The notes under the pieces: model-generated | What the model was told of the DNA's origin: nothing | Databases searched by the model: none | Seen by the model: the letters and a program-made list of their open reading frames with translations, nothing else | Part shown: positions 40,573 to 49,579 of the stretch, one piece after another | Position numbering within the stretch: the first letter of the stretch is position 1 | How the letters are laid out: every line of letters starts with the position of its first letter | Assembly (NCBI GenBank): GCA_023425025.1 | Contig: JAFADG010000018.1 | Location: 1 to 64,000, forward strand | Length of the DNA stretch: 64,000 bases | Direction of reading: 5' to 3' | From: Bacillota bacterium | GTDB lineage: Bacteria; Bacillota; Clostridia; Christensenellales; Aristaeellaceae | Program-made: the position numbers and the translations under genes

Positions 40573-41451
40573 TCACACCCCCAAGTACAAATTGTTATGG
40601 AAGATAGCTGCTTCCAGATTGGATAGACCTTCCTCAGCATCATAACGGATCAGGTTGTCACCAGGATCAAGCTGAAGGAAGGTGCTGTCCACATCCACAT
40701 ACCGAAGGGCGTCCGTAATGATACCGTCCCTATAAAGCGTAGCCCATTTGTCGCCGTACCCGGTGGAAAGAATCAGCACATCTCCTTCATGGAGAGTGAT
40801 GTTTAGTCGGATGAAATCCTGATTGCCAACACGGGCAATCAAGGGGTTTGTCACGTCCCCCAGTGCCTGAAACTCGATGCGCACACCTGTCTTTACGTCC
40901 CCGCCATTGTAGACATTGACGATGAGGCTGGGCTGCCGATAGCCAAGCTGCATGCGTTCCTGCGGGATCTCTACAGGAAACTCCAGTGCACCTACCCAAG
41001 CAGCAATATCATCCCGCTTCTCGGCTGTTTCCCGCCAAAATGGATTGAGGCAAACAAGCTGAACGGAAAATGCAGTATAGATAGAACCGGCAGGCTTAGT
41101 GACTACCGGTGCATTTATCGCACGGCAGGAAATGACACGTGTGAAACTGCCAAAGGTATACGTCAATGTGGCAGATAACTGCGGATTCAGAATGCGAGCC
41201 AGCTTGCGGCGATAGGTCCGCAACTTCTCCGGGTCACGCTCCCGAATGAAGCCGGAAATATCGATGTCCCGGCTTTCCAGGCGGTTTGCAACAAAAGTAT
41301 CCCCATCCTGGCCCATGCTGTTAATACTGTAGATGGTGTTGCGCACATCCGAAATGCCCTCCACCGATTGTGTACAGTAAACGGAGGCATGGGAAAAGAC
41401 AAGGCTTTCCCCCAGAGAATTGGTATAGGTCAATATTTCCACGGTTTTCAT
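40573..41451 (-). CDS. distal tail protein (Dit)
   Basis: 292 residues of the siphovirus tail family (phage_tail/Dit): ISGFIRERDPEKLRTYRRKL near 70 and YTAFSVQLVCLNPFWRET near 125. Forms the hexameric hub between tail tube and baseplate. Its start overlaps the tape-measure stop as ATGA. Confidence 0.85.
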   Translation of the reverse strand: MKTVEILTYTNSLGESLVFSHASVYCTQSVEGISDVRNTIYSINSMGQDGDTFVANRLESRDIDISGFIRERDPEKLRTYRRKLARILNPQLSATLTYTFGSFTRVISCRAINAPVVTKPAGSIYTAFSVQLVCLNPFWRETAEKRDDIAAWVGALEFPVEIPQERMQLGYRQPSLIVNVYNGGDVKTGVRIEFQALGDVTNPLIARVGNQDFIRLNITLHEGDVLILSTGYGDKWATLYRDGIITDALRYVDVDSTFLQLDPGDNLIRYDAEEGLSNLEAAIFHNNLYLGV

Positions 41452-44400
41452 GCAAGCGCCCTCGCAATCTGCCGGAAGTTACGGGCTGCCTCACGCTGCT
41501 GAGCAACATAGCTGGTTTGTTTGGCATAAATGTTCTGCGTTACCTGGACCGATGTGGGTTTACCGCTATTGTTGTGTTCATCCCGAAGCGCGCTCAGCAT
41601 CGTCCGTATCATTGCATCCTCACGGGCAGATTGGGAGAAGGCCGCTTCCCGCAGAATCTCCCGCATACCCTGTTTCAGCCGCTGGGACATTTCCTCCCAT
41701 AGGGTGTTCAGGGGAAGGACGGCTTCCGGCCCGGCTTCGCCAACACCCTGTAGCCCGGCGGCTGTATTGAAGATGGTGGGTTTTTGAAAGATAGCACCCA
41801 AGGCATTCCACTTAAGAGAAAGGGATGGGATGGAGATTCCCCAGCCAACCTCGTTCCATGTCACCTCAATTTTGGGTAGCTTAAACTCCGGCAGTTTCCA
41901 TTGAAAATTGAACAGCCCTTTGAACCACTCCACCTTTTCGGTGAGCCATGCGCTTGCGTTATTAATGGGGTCTTTGAAAATGCTGGTGATGCCGTCCCAG
42001 GTATCTTTGACCCCGGTTTTGATGGCATCCCAAGCGGTGACGATCCCGGATTTTGCGTCCTCAATGGCCTTCTTCACGCCACCGGTGATGGTGCCCCATG
42101 AGGTGGAAGCAGTCGTTTTGAAGGTATCCCATGCAGTGGAAATCCCGGTAGATATGGCACTCCAGGTAGATTGGATACCGGATTTCGCTCCATCCACCGC
42201 ACTTTTTACATTGGTGCATATGGTGTCCCACGAAGTTGTGGCTGTGGTTTTCACCGTATCCCATACGCTGGTCACAGCCGTTTTCACATTCTCCCAGGCT
42301 GTCGATATCCACGCCTTGCCCGTGTTCACGGCATTGGTCACATTGGTGCAGACAGTATTCCACGTGCCGGTGGCTGTTGTCGTCATGCCGGACCATAAGC
42401 CGGATATGGTCGCGCATATGCTGTCCCATGCCTGGGAAGCCGTTGTGGAAATATCCTCCCATAGCCCAGAAAAGAATGTAGTCAGGGCACCCCATACGGT
42501 TTGAGCCGCAGTACAGATAGCATTCCAGGTTTCATTGGCCCAAATAGAAAAAGCATCCCATGCGGTGGAGGCACCAGCTTGAATACCCGCCCACAGACCA
42601 GAGAAAACACTGTTCAGATCAATGCCAAAGCTTGACGCAATGGCGCACAGGGATTCCCAGAAGCCGGTGAAGAAATTACCGATAGCTGTGAACACATCCT
42701 GTACCACCGTCCATAAGGAGGAAAATGCTGATTTCAACCCTTCCCAGGCCCCGGCGAAATCCCCCTGCAAAAGGGCGATAAGAGCACTGAACACGTTCAT
42801 GATGAAATCCAGGCCATTGACAACCGCATCGACCAGAGGGCCGATGGCATTGAGAATCCCGTTGGCTGTGCTGACAATGGCAGCTAACAAGGTTCCCACC
42901 AAAGCAGCCACGGCAGTAATGACCGGTTCGAGGAACTCCCATAGCCGGGTGAATACCTCCTGTACTGTTTCCCAAAGCTTTGTCAGGCTTTCCTTCACCG
43001 GCTCCATGGCGGTCTTTAGCCGCTCAAAGGTTTGGGCGAACACTTCCCGGACAGCTTCGAAGGCACTGGTGATTTGTGCCCACAGGGCATCCATCTTCGC
43101 CCGGAATTCATCATTTGTGGTGTATAGCGTATGGAAGATAGCTACCAGCCCGGCCACCACTCCAATGACGACGAGAACCGGACCGGCTATGGCAGACATG
43201 GCTGTACCCAGAGCGCCGGTGGCTGCCTGCGCTCCACCTAACGCTTTGGCTAAAGGGGCAATGATTTTCATGAAAGTGCCGATACCGCTGGTCAATTTGC
43301 CTACCACAAATAGAACCGGCCCGATGGCGGCAGCAAAGGCGGCCACCTTCACGATGGTTTCCTTCTGCTCATCCGAAAGCACTTTTAGCCAATTAATCAC
43401 ACCCCGTAACTTTTCCATGAGCTTTTCCAGGGTGGGAAGCATCACCTCGGAGAAGGAAATGGCAAGGTTATTGGCAGCATTCTTGAGCATTTGCAGCCGG
43501 CTTTCGGTGGTGGCATACCGCTGGTTCGCTTCGTTTTGAAGTGCAACATTGTCATCCCAAGCAGTATTGGCCAGTTCCTGGGCAGCGGCAAACAAATCCG
43601 TGGCACTGCTGGCCCGAAGGATAGCATCACGAAGACGTACTTCCGTAATGCCCATTTCATCCAGGGTTACAACGGCGGAACCGCCGTTGTCCTCTATAGC
43701 GCGAAGGCCCGCCAAAAACTGCGTCAATGCACCCGCTGCATTTTCACCGTAGGCCGTGGCGAATTGCTCGGCGGTCATCCCCGCCACCTTAGCGAACTTG
43801 TCCAGATCACCGGAGGTGGACATCATGGTTTTTAGTTCTGTGGTGGTGAGGCCTAACCCGCTGGCCAGCTTCTTGAATGCTTTACTGTCCTGGTCTGCCA
43901 GCAGTTCTAGCTCTCGTAGGCTCAAGCCGCTGGAAGAGATAACATCCTTAGCCTTGGAGCCGGTCTCCGCCGCCACCTTCATACTCACCATGAGCTTGGA
44001 AAAAGCAGAGCCACCCGCCTCGGCTTCGATACCTACAGAAGAAAGGGCTGTGGCGAAAGCCATAATCTGCGCTTCGGTCATGCCTACCTGGCTGCCCGCG
44101 CCTGCCAACCGCTGGCCCATCTGTACGATGGACGCTTCGGTGGTCGCAAAGTTATTGCCAAGCGCAACTATGGTGCTGCCCAGCCGGTCGATGTTCTCCA
44201 ACTTCATGCCGGTGATGTTGGCAAATTGAGCAAGCATTTCGGCAGCCGAATCATTCGTGAGGTTGGTGGAGACACCTAAGGCGGCTATGGTCTCTGTGAA
44301 TTTCTCCAAGTTTCCTGTATCCACGCCCAACTGGCCTGCCAGTTCCATAATACCGGACAGTTCGGAAGTGGTAGCCGGTATAACCTCGCTCATATCCTTG

Positions 44401-45008
44401 ACAGACTGGGAGAGTTTTTGAAATTCTGCCTCGCTGGCGTTGACGGTTTTCCTCACGCCCGCGAAGGCCGATTCAAACTCTATACCGGCTTGAAGGGATT
44501 TTGCACCCAGGGTGACAATAGGAGCAGTGACGACAAGGGACAATTTCTGACCGGCAGAAGCAATATCCTTGCCGATGGTCTGAAGCTTGCTGCCTACGCC
44601 CTCCAGATTGACGCCAAGCTGATACCAGCCGTTTTGATTGAGCTTCACCTGCTCATTGACCAGCTTCAGTGCTTGTTCGGTTTGCGAAAGCTTTGTTTTA
44701 GCTTCTTCCAGCCGCTGCCCCAAGCGTTGGGTTTCTTCAGCATCCGCACCTTTGGCTGTTTTCGAGGCATCATATGCCTTTTCTAGTTGGGCGACCTTTT
44801 CCTTTTGGAGAGTCAGACGCTCAGTAAGGGTATCTGTAGAGGATTTTAGCTTGGCAGTAACCTTATCAAAGTCGGTGAGGCCGGTGGCGGCAGACTTGAA
44901 TTGGCTTTGGACCTTGACCATTTGCGCTTCAAAGCGCTTAAGGCCATCCTCGAATCTGCTGGAATCCAGAGATAGGCGGACAATCAGGTCCCCAAGCTCT
45001 TTTGCCAT
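41448..45008 (-). CDS. tape measure protein
   Basis: 1186 residues from ATG 45008 (GGAGG eight bases upstream). The N-terminus is coiled coil (FEAQMVKVQSQFKSAATGL), followed by a TP901-type domain (MSEVIPATTSELSGIMELAG). Hydrophobic helices (about 560-620 and 690-740) and Trp-rich 30-residue repeats (WDxxxxxxxxxWxxI) fill the C-terminal half. It sets tail length and is ejected with DNA. It is the longest gene, as usual. Confidence 0.92.
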   Translation of the reverse strand: MAKELGDLIVRLSLDSSRFEDGLKRFEAQMVKVQSQFKSAATGLTDFDKVTAKLKSSTDTLTERLTLQKEKVAQLEKAYDASKTAKGADAEETQRLGQRLEEAKTKLSQTEQALKLVNEQVKLNQNGWYQLGVNLEGVGSKLQTIGKDIASAGQKLSLVVTAPIVTLGAKSLQAGIEFESAFAGVRKTVNASEAEFQKLSQSVKDMSEVIPATTSELSGIMELAGQLGVDTGNLEKFTETIAALGVSTNLTNDSAAEMLAQFANITGMKLENIDRLGSTIVALGNNFATTEASIVQMGQRLAGAGSQVGMTEAQIMAFATALSSVGIEAEAGGSAFSKLMVSMKVAAETGSKAKDVISSSGLSLRELELLADQDSKAFKKLASGLGLTTTELKTMMSTSGDLDKFAKVAGMTAEQFATAYGENAAGALTQFLAGLRAIEDNGGSAVVTLDEMGITEVRLRDAILRASSATDLFAAAQELANTAWDDNVALQNEANQRYATTESRLQMLKNAANNLAISFSEVMLPTLEKLMEKLRGVINWLKVLSDEQKETIVKVAAFAAAIGPVLFVVGKLTSGIGTFMKIIAPLAKALGGAQAATGALGTAMSAIAGPVLVVIGVVAGLVAIFHTLYTTNDEFRAKMDALWAQITSAFEAVREVFAQTFERLKTAMEPVKESLTKLWETVQEVFTRLWEFLEPVITAVAALVGTLLAAIVSTANGILNAIGPLVDAVVNGLDFIMNVFSALIALLQGDFAGAWEGLKSAFSSLWTVVQDVFTAIGNFFTGFWESLCAIASSFGIDLNSVFSGLWAGIQAGASTAWDAFSIWANETWNAICTAAQTVWGALTTFFSGLWEDISTTASQAWDSICATISGLWSGMTTTATGTWNTVCTNVTNAVNTGKAWISTAWENVKTAVTSVWDTVKTTATTSWDTICTNVKSAVDGAKSGIQSTWSAISTGISTAWDTFKTTASTSWGTITGGVKKAIEDAKSGIVTAWDAIKTGVKDTWDGITSIFKDPINNASAWLTEKVEWFKGLFNFQWKLPEFKLPKIEVTWNEVGWGISIPSLSLKWNALGAIFQKPTIFNTAAGLQGVGEAGPEAVLPLNTLWEEMSQRLKQGMREILREAAFSQSAREDAMIRTMLSALRDEHNNSGKPTSVQVTQNIYAKQTSYVAQQREAARNFRQIARALA

Positions 45009-45033
45009 GGCTGTCACCTCCTCTGGCCAGAAT

Positions 45034-45062
45034 TTGACATAAAAATGGGTGTATGGTATGAT
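45034..45062 (+). promoter_or_regulatory. moron promoter, plus strand
   Basis: TTGACA (45034-45039), 17 bases, TATGAT (45057-45062). A near-consensus promoter on the strand opposite to the tail operon, 32 bases before the HD-domain gene. Confidence 0.8.
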
Positions 45063-45094
45063 AGCCCTCCAGCATTTGAGCGGGAGGGACTACA

Positions 45095-45715
45095 ATGGAT
45101 TTTGAAAAGTTGGATGCTCTTGCGATGAAATGGATGGGTTCCAGAAAATCGCACAAGGAACGGGAAATCGGTGCCATCTATGACCATGGAAAACGGGTAT
45201 CCACTGGGGTCCTTTCGCTAAGGAAAGCAGTAACCAACGATGCCAGCCATGATAATCTGCTTCGTGCTGCGGGTATGTTCCATGATGTAGGCAAGGGAAT
45301 TGAGCCTCATGACCGGTCAGGTGCCGTCCTTACCCGTGATCTGTTGAAAGAGCATGTAGCGGCAGATGAACTTGAGGAAGTCGCCCGTCTGATTGCTGCC
45401 CATTGTGATCGCTGCCCTCAAGAGGCGAGATATGATGTTTGGGCTTGTTTATTGCAGGATGCAGACCTTCTTGATCATTACGGGACGTATGATATCTGGA
45501 TGTGCTTTAACTATTACGCCTATACCGGTCAAGAGGGCATTGGGAAAGCAGCAGATTTCCTCCTGAATGAATATCCACAACAGGCGGCACGGCATAGGGA
45601 ACTACTGAACTTTGATGTATCCAAGCAGATATTTGATGAGAAGGTTGCTTTTGAAAAAGCCTTTGCGCAGCGCCTGATGATTGAAGCCACTGGCGACTAT
45701 ATTCAACGAACATAA
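45095..45715 (+). CDS. HD-domain phosphohydrolase (moron)
   Basis: 206-residue metal-dependent hydrolase of the HD superfamily: YDHGKRVSTG (His), MFHDVGKGIE (His-Asp pair near 70), AHCDRC near 104 and LLQDADLLDHYGT (Asp) near 122, so all metal ligands are present. Substrate could be a nucleotide or dNTP. It lies on the plus strand inside the leftward tail operon with its own promoter and GGGAGGG site. That makes it a moron, probably expressed from the lysogen. A weak hairpin follows at 45714-45731. Confidence 0.82.
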   Translation: MDFEKLDALAMKWMGSRKSHKEREIGAIYDHGKRVSTGVLSLRKAVTNDASHDNLLRAAGMFHDVGKGIEPHDRSGAVLTRDLLKEHVAADELEEVARLIAAHCDRCPQEARYDVWACLLQDADLLDHYGTYDIWMCFNYYAYTGQEGIGKAADFLLNEYPQQAARHRELLNFDVSKQIFDEKVAFEKAFAQRLMIEATGDYIQRT

Positions 45716-45726
45716 TAATGCTGACA

Positions 45727-45924
45727 TTATTCAGTGCTCATAGGCCGGTTGGCGTGTTCCATACGACAATGTAAAGAAAAAAGCGCTTGCAGCTTGCGAA
45801 GCGTGCAACGCCAAAATATAGGCTCAGGCATGTGAAGGATCACCGTGCCAATGTAGTACAGCGTCACCCAATCCAGGCTTTCCCCTGGATCGGATGACGC
45901 TGTATCTGCAAAGGAATCCCACAA
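45727..45924 (-). CDS. tail assembly chaperone, gpT-like downstream frame
   Basis: Short frame directly behind the gpG-like gene, in the -1 frame to it. The content (YLKALWDSFAD just before, then DWVTLYYIGTVILHM and FWRCTLRKLQAL) is that of gpT-type extensions in Gram-positive siphophages, which are made by programmed frameshift. The -1 frame is open from about 46004 across the gpG stop, so fusion is possible. I found no classical slippery heptamer. Independent start from TTG 45924 is an alternative. Confidence 0.6.
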   Translation of the reverse strand: MWDSFADTASSDPGESLDWVTLYYIGTVILHMPEPIFWRCTLRKLQALFSLHCRMEHANRPMSTE

Positions 45925-45929
45925 TGCCT

Positions 45930-46271
45930 TTAGGTAGGGTCGGCAGGCGTGCTCTCCTGAATAGCGCCTTCCTCCTGGGGAATTGCTTCCGTGAGGGCGA
46001 CTGTGATGCTATCCATAACGGTGCTGAGGTTCTCCAGCGTCACCAGACCGCCTACCTTCCGCTCTGTCAGGGATTCATCCTCATGCAAAAGTCCCGCCCA
46101 CAAAAGGGTGCGGGCTGCCTTGATGCTACCGGATTGCATGGCGGAAAACGCCTTCTCCATGCTGCCATATTTCTCTTCCAGTTCAGCAAAGGCGTTCAGA
46201 TCAAACTTGATGGTCCTGGGCTTGTCCAACGCCAGGGGCACTACCATGGATTTTATATCATGAAGGGACAT
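45930..46271 (-). CDS. tail assembly chaperone (gpG-like)
   Basis: 113 residues: FDLNAFAELEEKYGSMEKAF near 23 is the family core, with WAGLLHEDESLT following. Binds the tape measure during tail assembly. GGAGG precedes ATG 46271. It sits between major tail protein and tape measure genes, the conserved place. Confidence 0.82.
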   Translation of the reverse strand: MSLHDIKSMVVPLALDKPRTIKFDLNAFAELEEKYGSMEKAFSAMQSGSIKAARTLLWAGLLHEDESLTERKVGGLVTLENLSTVMDSITVALTEAIPQEEGAIQESTPADPT

Positions 46272-46304
46272 GGTGATTCCTCCTTGATGTTATGTGTTGT
46301 GGGA

Positions 46305-46886
46305 TCAGCCTTCGGGGTCCGGTTCCGTAGGCGGCGTGTTGGGGTACACAGCCTGGAACCAGAAATCAGCTCCGGTGAAGCCAGCATCTCCGCTGTCGGC
46401 GATGACCTGCCATTCGCCGTCGTAATCCCGGCGTACGAAGGTGCCGGTGAGCTTTGCGTTTCGCCATGCGGCGGCATCGGTGGCGGTGGCGTATTCATCC
46501 TGCACAAGACCGAATTTGCCTTTATATAACCAGACAAATCGGAACCGGCTCTGACTAACTCGGCTCATAAAGCCGATGGCCAGATAGGGCGGCTCGTCTG
46601 TGGCTTTCATGGTCATGACGCCATCCAGGTAGGTGTGACCCAGCAGGGTGGCTTGGGCTTGCAGGGGCAGTTCAGCCAATTCCAGTTCCACGGAAATGTC
46701 GCCCAGGTTATTGGCGATATCAAAAACGCCGTCATCCGCCCATAATTTTTCCTGACTGGAAGTGGGGGAGATTTTTGCATTGACAGCCCCAACCAGGGGC
46801 TTTGGTACTGCGTATTCCACCCCGGCGGCGGTATCGCTGGTAAGCAGCGCGTAGTGGATGTTCCGCAAGGATTGTCTTTGGGGCAT
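46305..46886 (-). CDS. major tail protein
   Basis: 193 residues of the phi13/TP901-type tail tube family: HYALLTSDTAAGVEYAVPKP near the start, FDIANNLGDISVELELAELP near 55, and YLAIGFMSRVS near 104. Forms the tail tube. GGAGG precedes ATG 46886. Confidence 0.85.
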   Translation of the reverse strand: MPQRQSLRNIHYALLTSDTAAGVEYAVPKPLVGAVNAKISPTSSQEKLWADDGVFDIANNLGDISVELELAELPLQAQATLLGHTYLDGVMTMKATDEPPYLAIGFMSRVSQSRFRFVWLYKGKFGLVQDEYATATDAAAWRNAKLTGTFVRRDYDGEWQVIADSGDAGFTGADFWFQAVYPNTPPTEPDPEG

Positions 46887-46900
46887 AGGGCCTCCTTTGC

Positions 46901-47296
46901 TCAGTCCCAGGGTGTGGGGAGCGGTTCATATATTTCATAAGCAGTGGATTTTACATAAACGTCCAGATCGGGAAGATAGCCATCCTCCACCTGCCCCGCG
47001 CGTTTGAAGCCCATCTGGCGCATGGCTTCGTGTAGGGCACTGTTCACCGGATGAAGGATGTTTTCACGGGCATAGATGTCCAGACGGAATCGGATGCGCT
47101 CCTCCAAGGGCACATCATCGGCGAACCGGGTATACTCCCGGTCATCCTCCAGCACGATGATCCTGGGGAAAACATCTGCCTCCGGAGATAGAAGCTGATA
47201 GATAGCCGGATTCCCATATGGGTCAACTGCCAAAAGAGAAACGAGCTGCTGGTTTTCTAGCAGCCCGCCGACTAAGGTGGATGCATCCAGAGGCAA
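46901..47296 (-). CDS. tail terminator/minor capsid-type connector protein
   Basis: 131 residues at the tail-terminator position. It contains FPRIIVLEDDREYTRFADD and IRFRLDIYARENI, the pattern of HK97-type tail completion proteins. The start is unclear: the open frame begins at TTG 47296, only two bases after GGAGG, and a CTG at 47290 would have better spacing. Confidence 0.65.
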   Translation of the reverse strand: MPLDASTLVGGLLENQQLVSLLAVDPYGNPAIYQLLSPEADVFPRIIVLEDDREYTRFADDVPLEERIRFRLDIYARENILHPVNSALHEAMRQMGFKRAGQVEDGYLPDLDVYVKSTAYEIYEPLPTPWD

Positions 47297-47305
47297 CGCC
47301 TCCTT

Positions 47306-47713
47306 TTATAGTCCCAGCCGGCTTTTGAGTTCGGCGGCAACCGTTTCGAGGACTTCCTTTTCACGAGTTTCCGCTGACTTTTCAATAAACCGCTGGGCAT
47401 TTTGTTTTGTGGTACCGTATTCCACGAATTTTACATAGTAGCTGGGGCCACTAAATCCGCCCTTTACCGTCACACCGGCAACCTTGCGATTGGATATCAG
47501 CGCTACCGTGATGACTTCTGCTAGCCGTTGCGGACTACGTCCATGACCGGTGCGGTGCTTACGCGCACGAGGTGCTCGCAACGTGGCTTCCCCGGCAATG
47601 ATCCTGGCACCCTTGAGCAGCGCACCGTTGATAGCACCGGTGGCTTCGCTGCCCAATGCCTGGGCTTGCCTGCCCACCTCGCCAAGTTGTTCGATGCTGA
47701 TTTTACTTGCCAT
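47306..47713 (-). CDS. HK97 gp10-type head-tail joining protein
   Basis: 135 residues. APRARKHRTGHGRS and YYVKFVEYGTTKQNAQRFI are the marks of the HK97 gp10 family (tail completion). It overlaps the preceding closure-protein gene by 11 bases and shows little ribosome site, so it is translationally coupled. Confidence 0.85.
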   Translation of the reverse strand: MASKISIEQLGEVGRQAQALGSEATGAINGALLKGARIIAGEATLRAPRARKHRTGHGRSPQRLAEVITVALISNRKVAGVTVKGGFSGPSYYVKFVEYGTTKQNAQRFIEKSAETREKEVLETVAAELKSRLGL

Positions 47714-48062
47714 TTGGTACCACGCTTTTAGCTAAGAGAACCAGCTTTGCATGCTTCATTTGCAGATCAGTGATGGCGGTAATGTTATAGTCCAGTCCCT
47801 GAAACCGCAGACGCATGGAGTTGTCCACGTTCCTCCGGTAACGGAGGATAAAGCGGAGCTCCGTTTCCCGGTTCACGGCGGCGGCAAGGTAATACTCCCG
47901 CCCAGAGAGGGGTTCCACAGCGGCCCAGCAGGTAAAGGCAGGCTCCCAGGTTTCCTTTGATATGCCGCCCTGCACGGCGATATTTCTTAATAGAAAGGTG
48001 ACGCGGTGGCGAAGCTCTCCCGCTCTTTGGTCACATATGATGTTTTTTCGGTGGTCCGCCAT
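47703..48062 (-). CDS. phage head closure protein
   Basis: 119 residues from ATG 48062 (AAGGGG upstream). RAGELRHRVTFLLR near the start and WAAVEPLSGREYYLAAAVN near 45 identify the SPP1 gp16/HK97 head-closure family, which seals the connector after packaging. Confidence 0.85.
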   Translation of the reverse strand: MADHRKNIICDQRAGELRHRVTFLLRNIAVQGGISKETWEPAFTCWAAVEPLSGREYYLAAAVNRETELRFILRYRRNVDNSMRLRFQGLDYNITAITDLQMKHAKLVLLAKSVVPNGK

Positions 48063-48078
48063 CCGCGTTCCCCTTTCA

Positions 48079-48360
48079 TCAAAAGAGTAGCCCCGGTTCT
48101 CGATAAGGCCATAGAAGCGCATGAAAGGCGTCATACATGGCACCATACGCATCCCGGTCCCCGTTTTCCCGATGGGCATAAAAATGACCGGCCATGAGCA
48201 GGATGGCCAGTCGTACAGGTTCGGGCATAGGTTCTTCAAAAGACCTGCCGCAGAAATCCTCGCAGGAGGTTCTGGCTGCGCAAAGCAGCGCGGTCAGGTA
48301 TCCATCCTCCTCATCCTGCTCAATGCGGAGGTGGATCTTCAATTCCGCCAGCGTGACCAT
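48079..48360 (-). CDS. head-tail connector (gp6-like)
   Basis: 93 residues: MVTLAELKIHLRIEQDEEDG and YLTALLCAARTSCEDFCGR are typical of the HK97 gp6-like DNA packaging connector. Its ATG lies one base after the capsid stop, so the genes are coupled. Confidence 0.85.
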   Translation of the reverse strand: MVTLAELKIHLRIEQDEEDGYLTALLCAARTSCEDFCGRSFEEPMPEPVRLAILLMAGHFYAHRENGDRDAYGAMYDAFHALLWPYREPGLLF

Positions 48361-48361
48361 C

Positions 48362-49564
48362 TTAAGCCACCTTCATCTGGAGGACCTTCACAGCCTCCGG
48401 AAGAATGAGCTTACCATCTACCCGCTGGGAGGCCAGGAAGCCTACCTGCCCGGTGGCGGCGTACAGCTCATTGAGGCGCTTGAAGGAACGGCCCTGACGG
48501 TCGGCCACCCAATAGAAACCGAGGTCGCCAAACAGGATGGACTTGCTACCCGCGCCAATGGCAGGCATAAAGGCCGAGGTATGTACCGGGCGGTTCAGAA
48601 TAGTGTCGGGTTCACCAGCCGCGACGGAAGGATGCCAGATATAATCCCCATTGGCGTTCTTCAGCTTACGCAGCGCTTTGACGGTGCTGTCGTTCATGAG
48701 AAACACGGAGCTGCGGCGGTATGGAGCTCGCAACGCATAGAAAAGATCCATGACCTCATCCATCGTAATTGCGGTAGCGCTGGCGGCAGTAATGCCGGTC
48801 TCCGCGCCGCCCGTTGCAGCCAAGATGCCCAGGGGCTTCCCGCTTCCGTTGCCGGTGAAAAACGCTTCCTCCTCGGCTGCGCCGATCCGGCGAGCGAATT
48901 CCTTTGCAATATAAGAGGCGATATCGAATACACTGTCACCCAGCAGTTCCTCGGAAACCTTCATCATGGTGGCCAGTTTGTAAGCGCCGATGGATACCTG
49001 CCCGAAGGTATCGTCGCTCTCGGGATACGCTGCTTCCTCGTCGATCCACGAAGCCGTGCCCTTGGATGCAACCACGGGAATCTTCCGGTCGCCGGAGGAG
49101 GTGGTGATGACATTCGCCAGCTGTCGGAATATGTTCTGTTCCTGCAGCGCATCGATGAGGGTTTTCTGGAATTCATCCGGCGCGAGGAAACCGCCATGGT
49201 CATCCTCTCCGATCTTCAGGCTGTTATAGACTTCATGGGAAACGGATTTATTGCGCATGACCTGCCAGAAAGCAGCTTTGTATTCATCCGTTGCACGTCC
49301 GGTCTTGGCTTTGTCGGTGGAAGCGCCGGGTTTGCCGGTGAGCGGGGAGGATGTGGGCTGAGAAAGCTCCCGATCCAGGGCAGCCTGCCGCTCCAGGCGC
49401 TCCACCTCTTTGCCAAGGTTTACAACATCTGCTTCCATTTTGTCATAGGTGGCAGCGTCTTCGGCGGAAAGCATACCATCGTTGCCGCGTTTGGAATCCA
49501 GGAATGTCTTGGCTGCATCCCAAGCTTTGGCACGCTTTTCACGAAGGGCAAGAATCTGATTCAT
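48362..49564 (-). CDS. major capsid protein, HK97 fold
   Basis: 400 residues. A coiled-coil scaffolding N-terminus (about 1-100, probably removed by the protease) is followed by the mature shell domain with GGFLAPDEFQKTLIDAL near 125, EEEAFFTGNGSGKPLGIL near 235 and KSILFGDLGFYWVADRQG near 346. GGAGG precedes ATG 49564. Confidence 0.93.
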   Translation of the reverse strand: MNQILALREKRAKAWDAAKTFLDSKRGNDGMLSAEDAATYDKMEADVVNLGKEVERLERQAALDRELSQPTSSPLTGKPGASTDKAKTGRATDEYKAAFWQVMRNKSVSHEVYNSLKIGEDDHGGFLAPDEFQKTLIDALQEQNIFRQLANVITTSSGDRKIPVVASKGTASWIDEEAAYPESDDTFGQVSIGAYKLATMMKVSEELLGDSVFDIASYIAKEFARRIGAAEEEAFFTGNGSGKPLGILAATGGAETGITAASATAITMDEVMDLFYALRAPYRRSSVFLMNDSTVKALRKLKNANGDYIWHPSVAAGEPDTILNRPVHTSAFMPAIGAGSKSILFGDLGFYWVADRQGRSFKRLNELYAATGQVGFLASQRVDGKLILPEAVKVLQMKVA

Positions 49565-49579
49565 ATGATAAAAGTCCTC

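Noticed and set aside
42622..43539. 305-codon plus-strand frame within the tape-measure region
   Set aside because: Shadow of the tape-measure coiled coil; Ser/Thr/Ala-rich without a domain or start site.
45770..45815. Hairpin with T run on the minus strand inside the gpT-like frame
   Set aside because: It lies within the coding part (RKLQALFSLH) of the chaperone extension, upstream of its stop; a terminator there would block the tape-measure operon. Probably chance.
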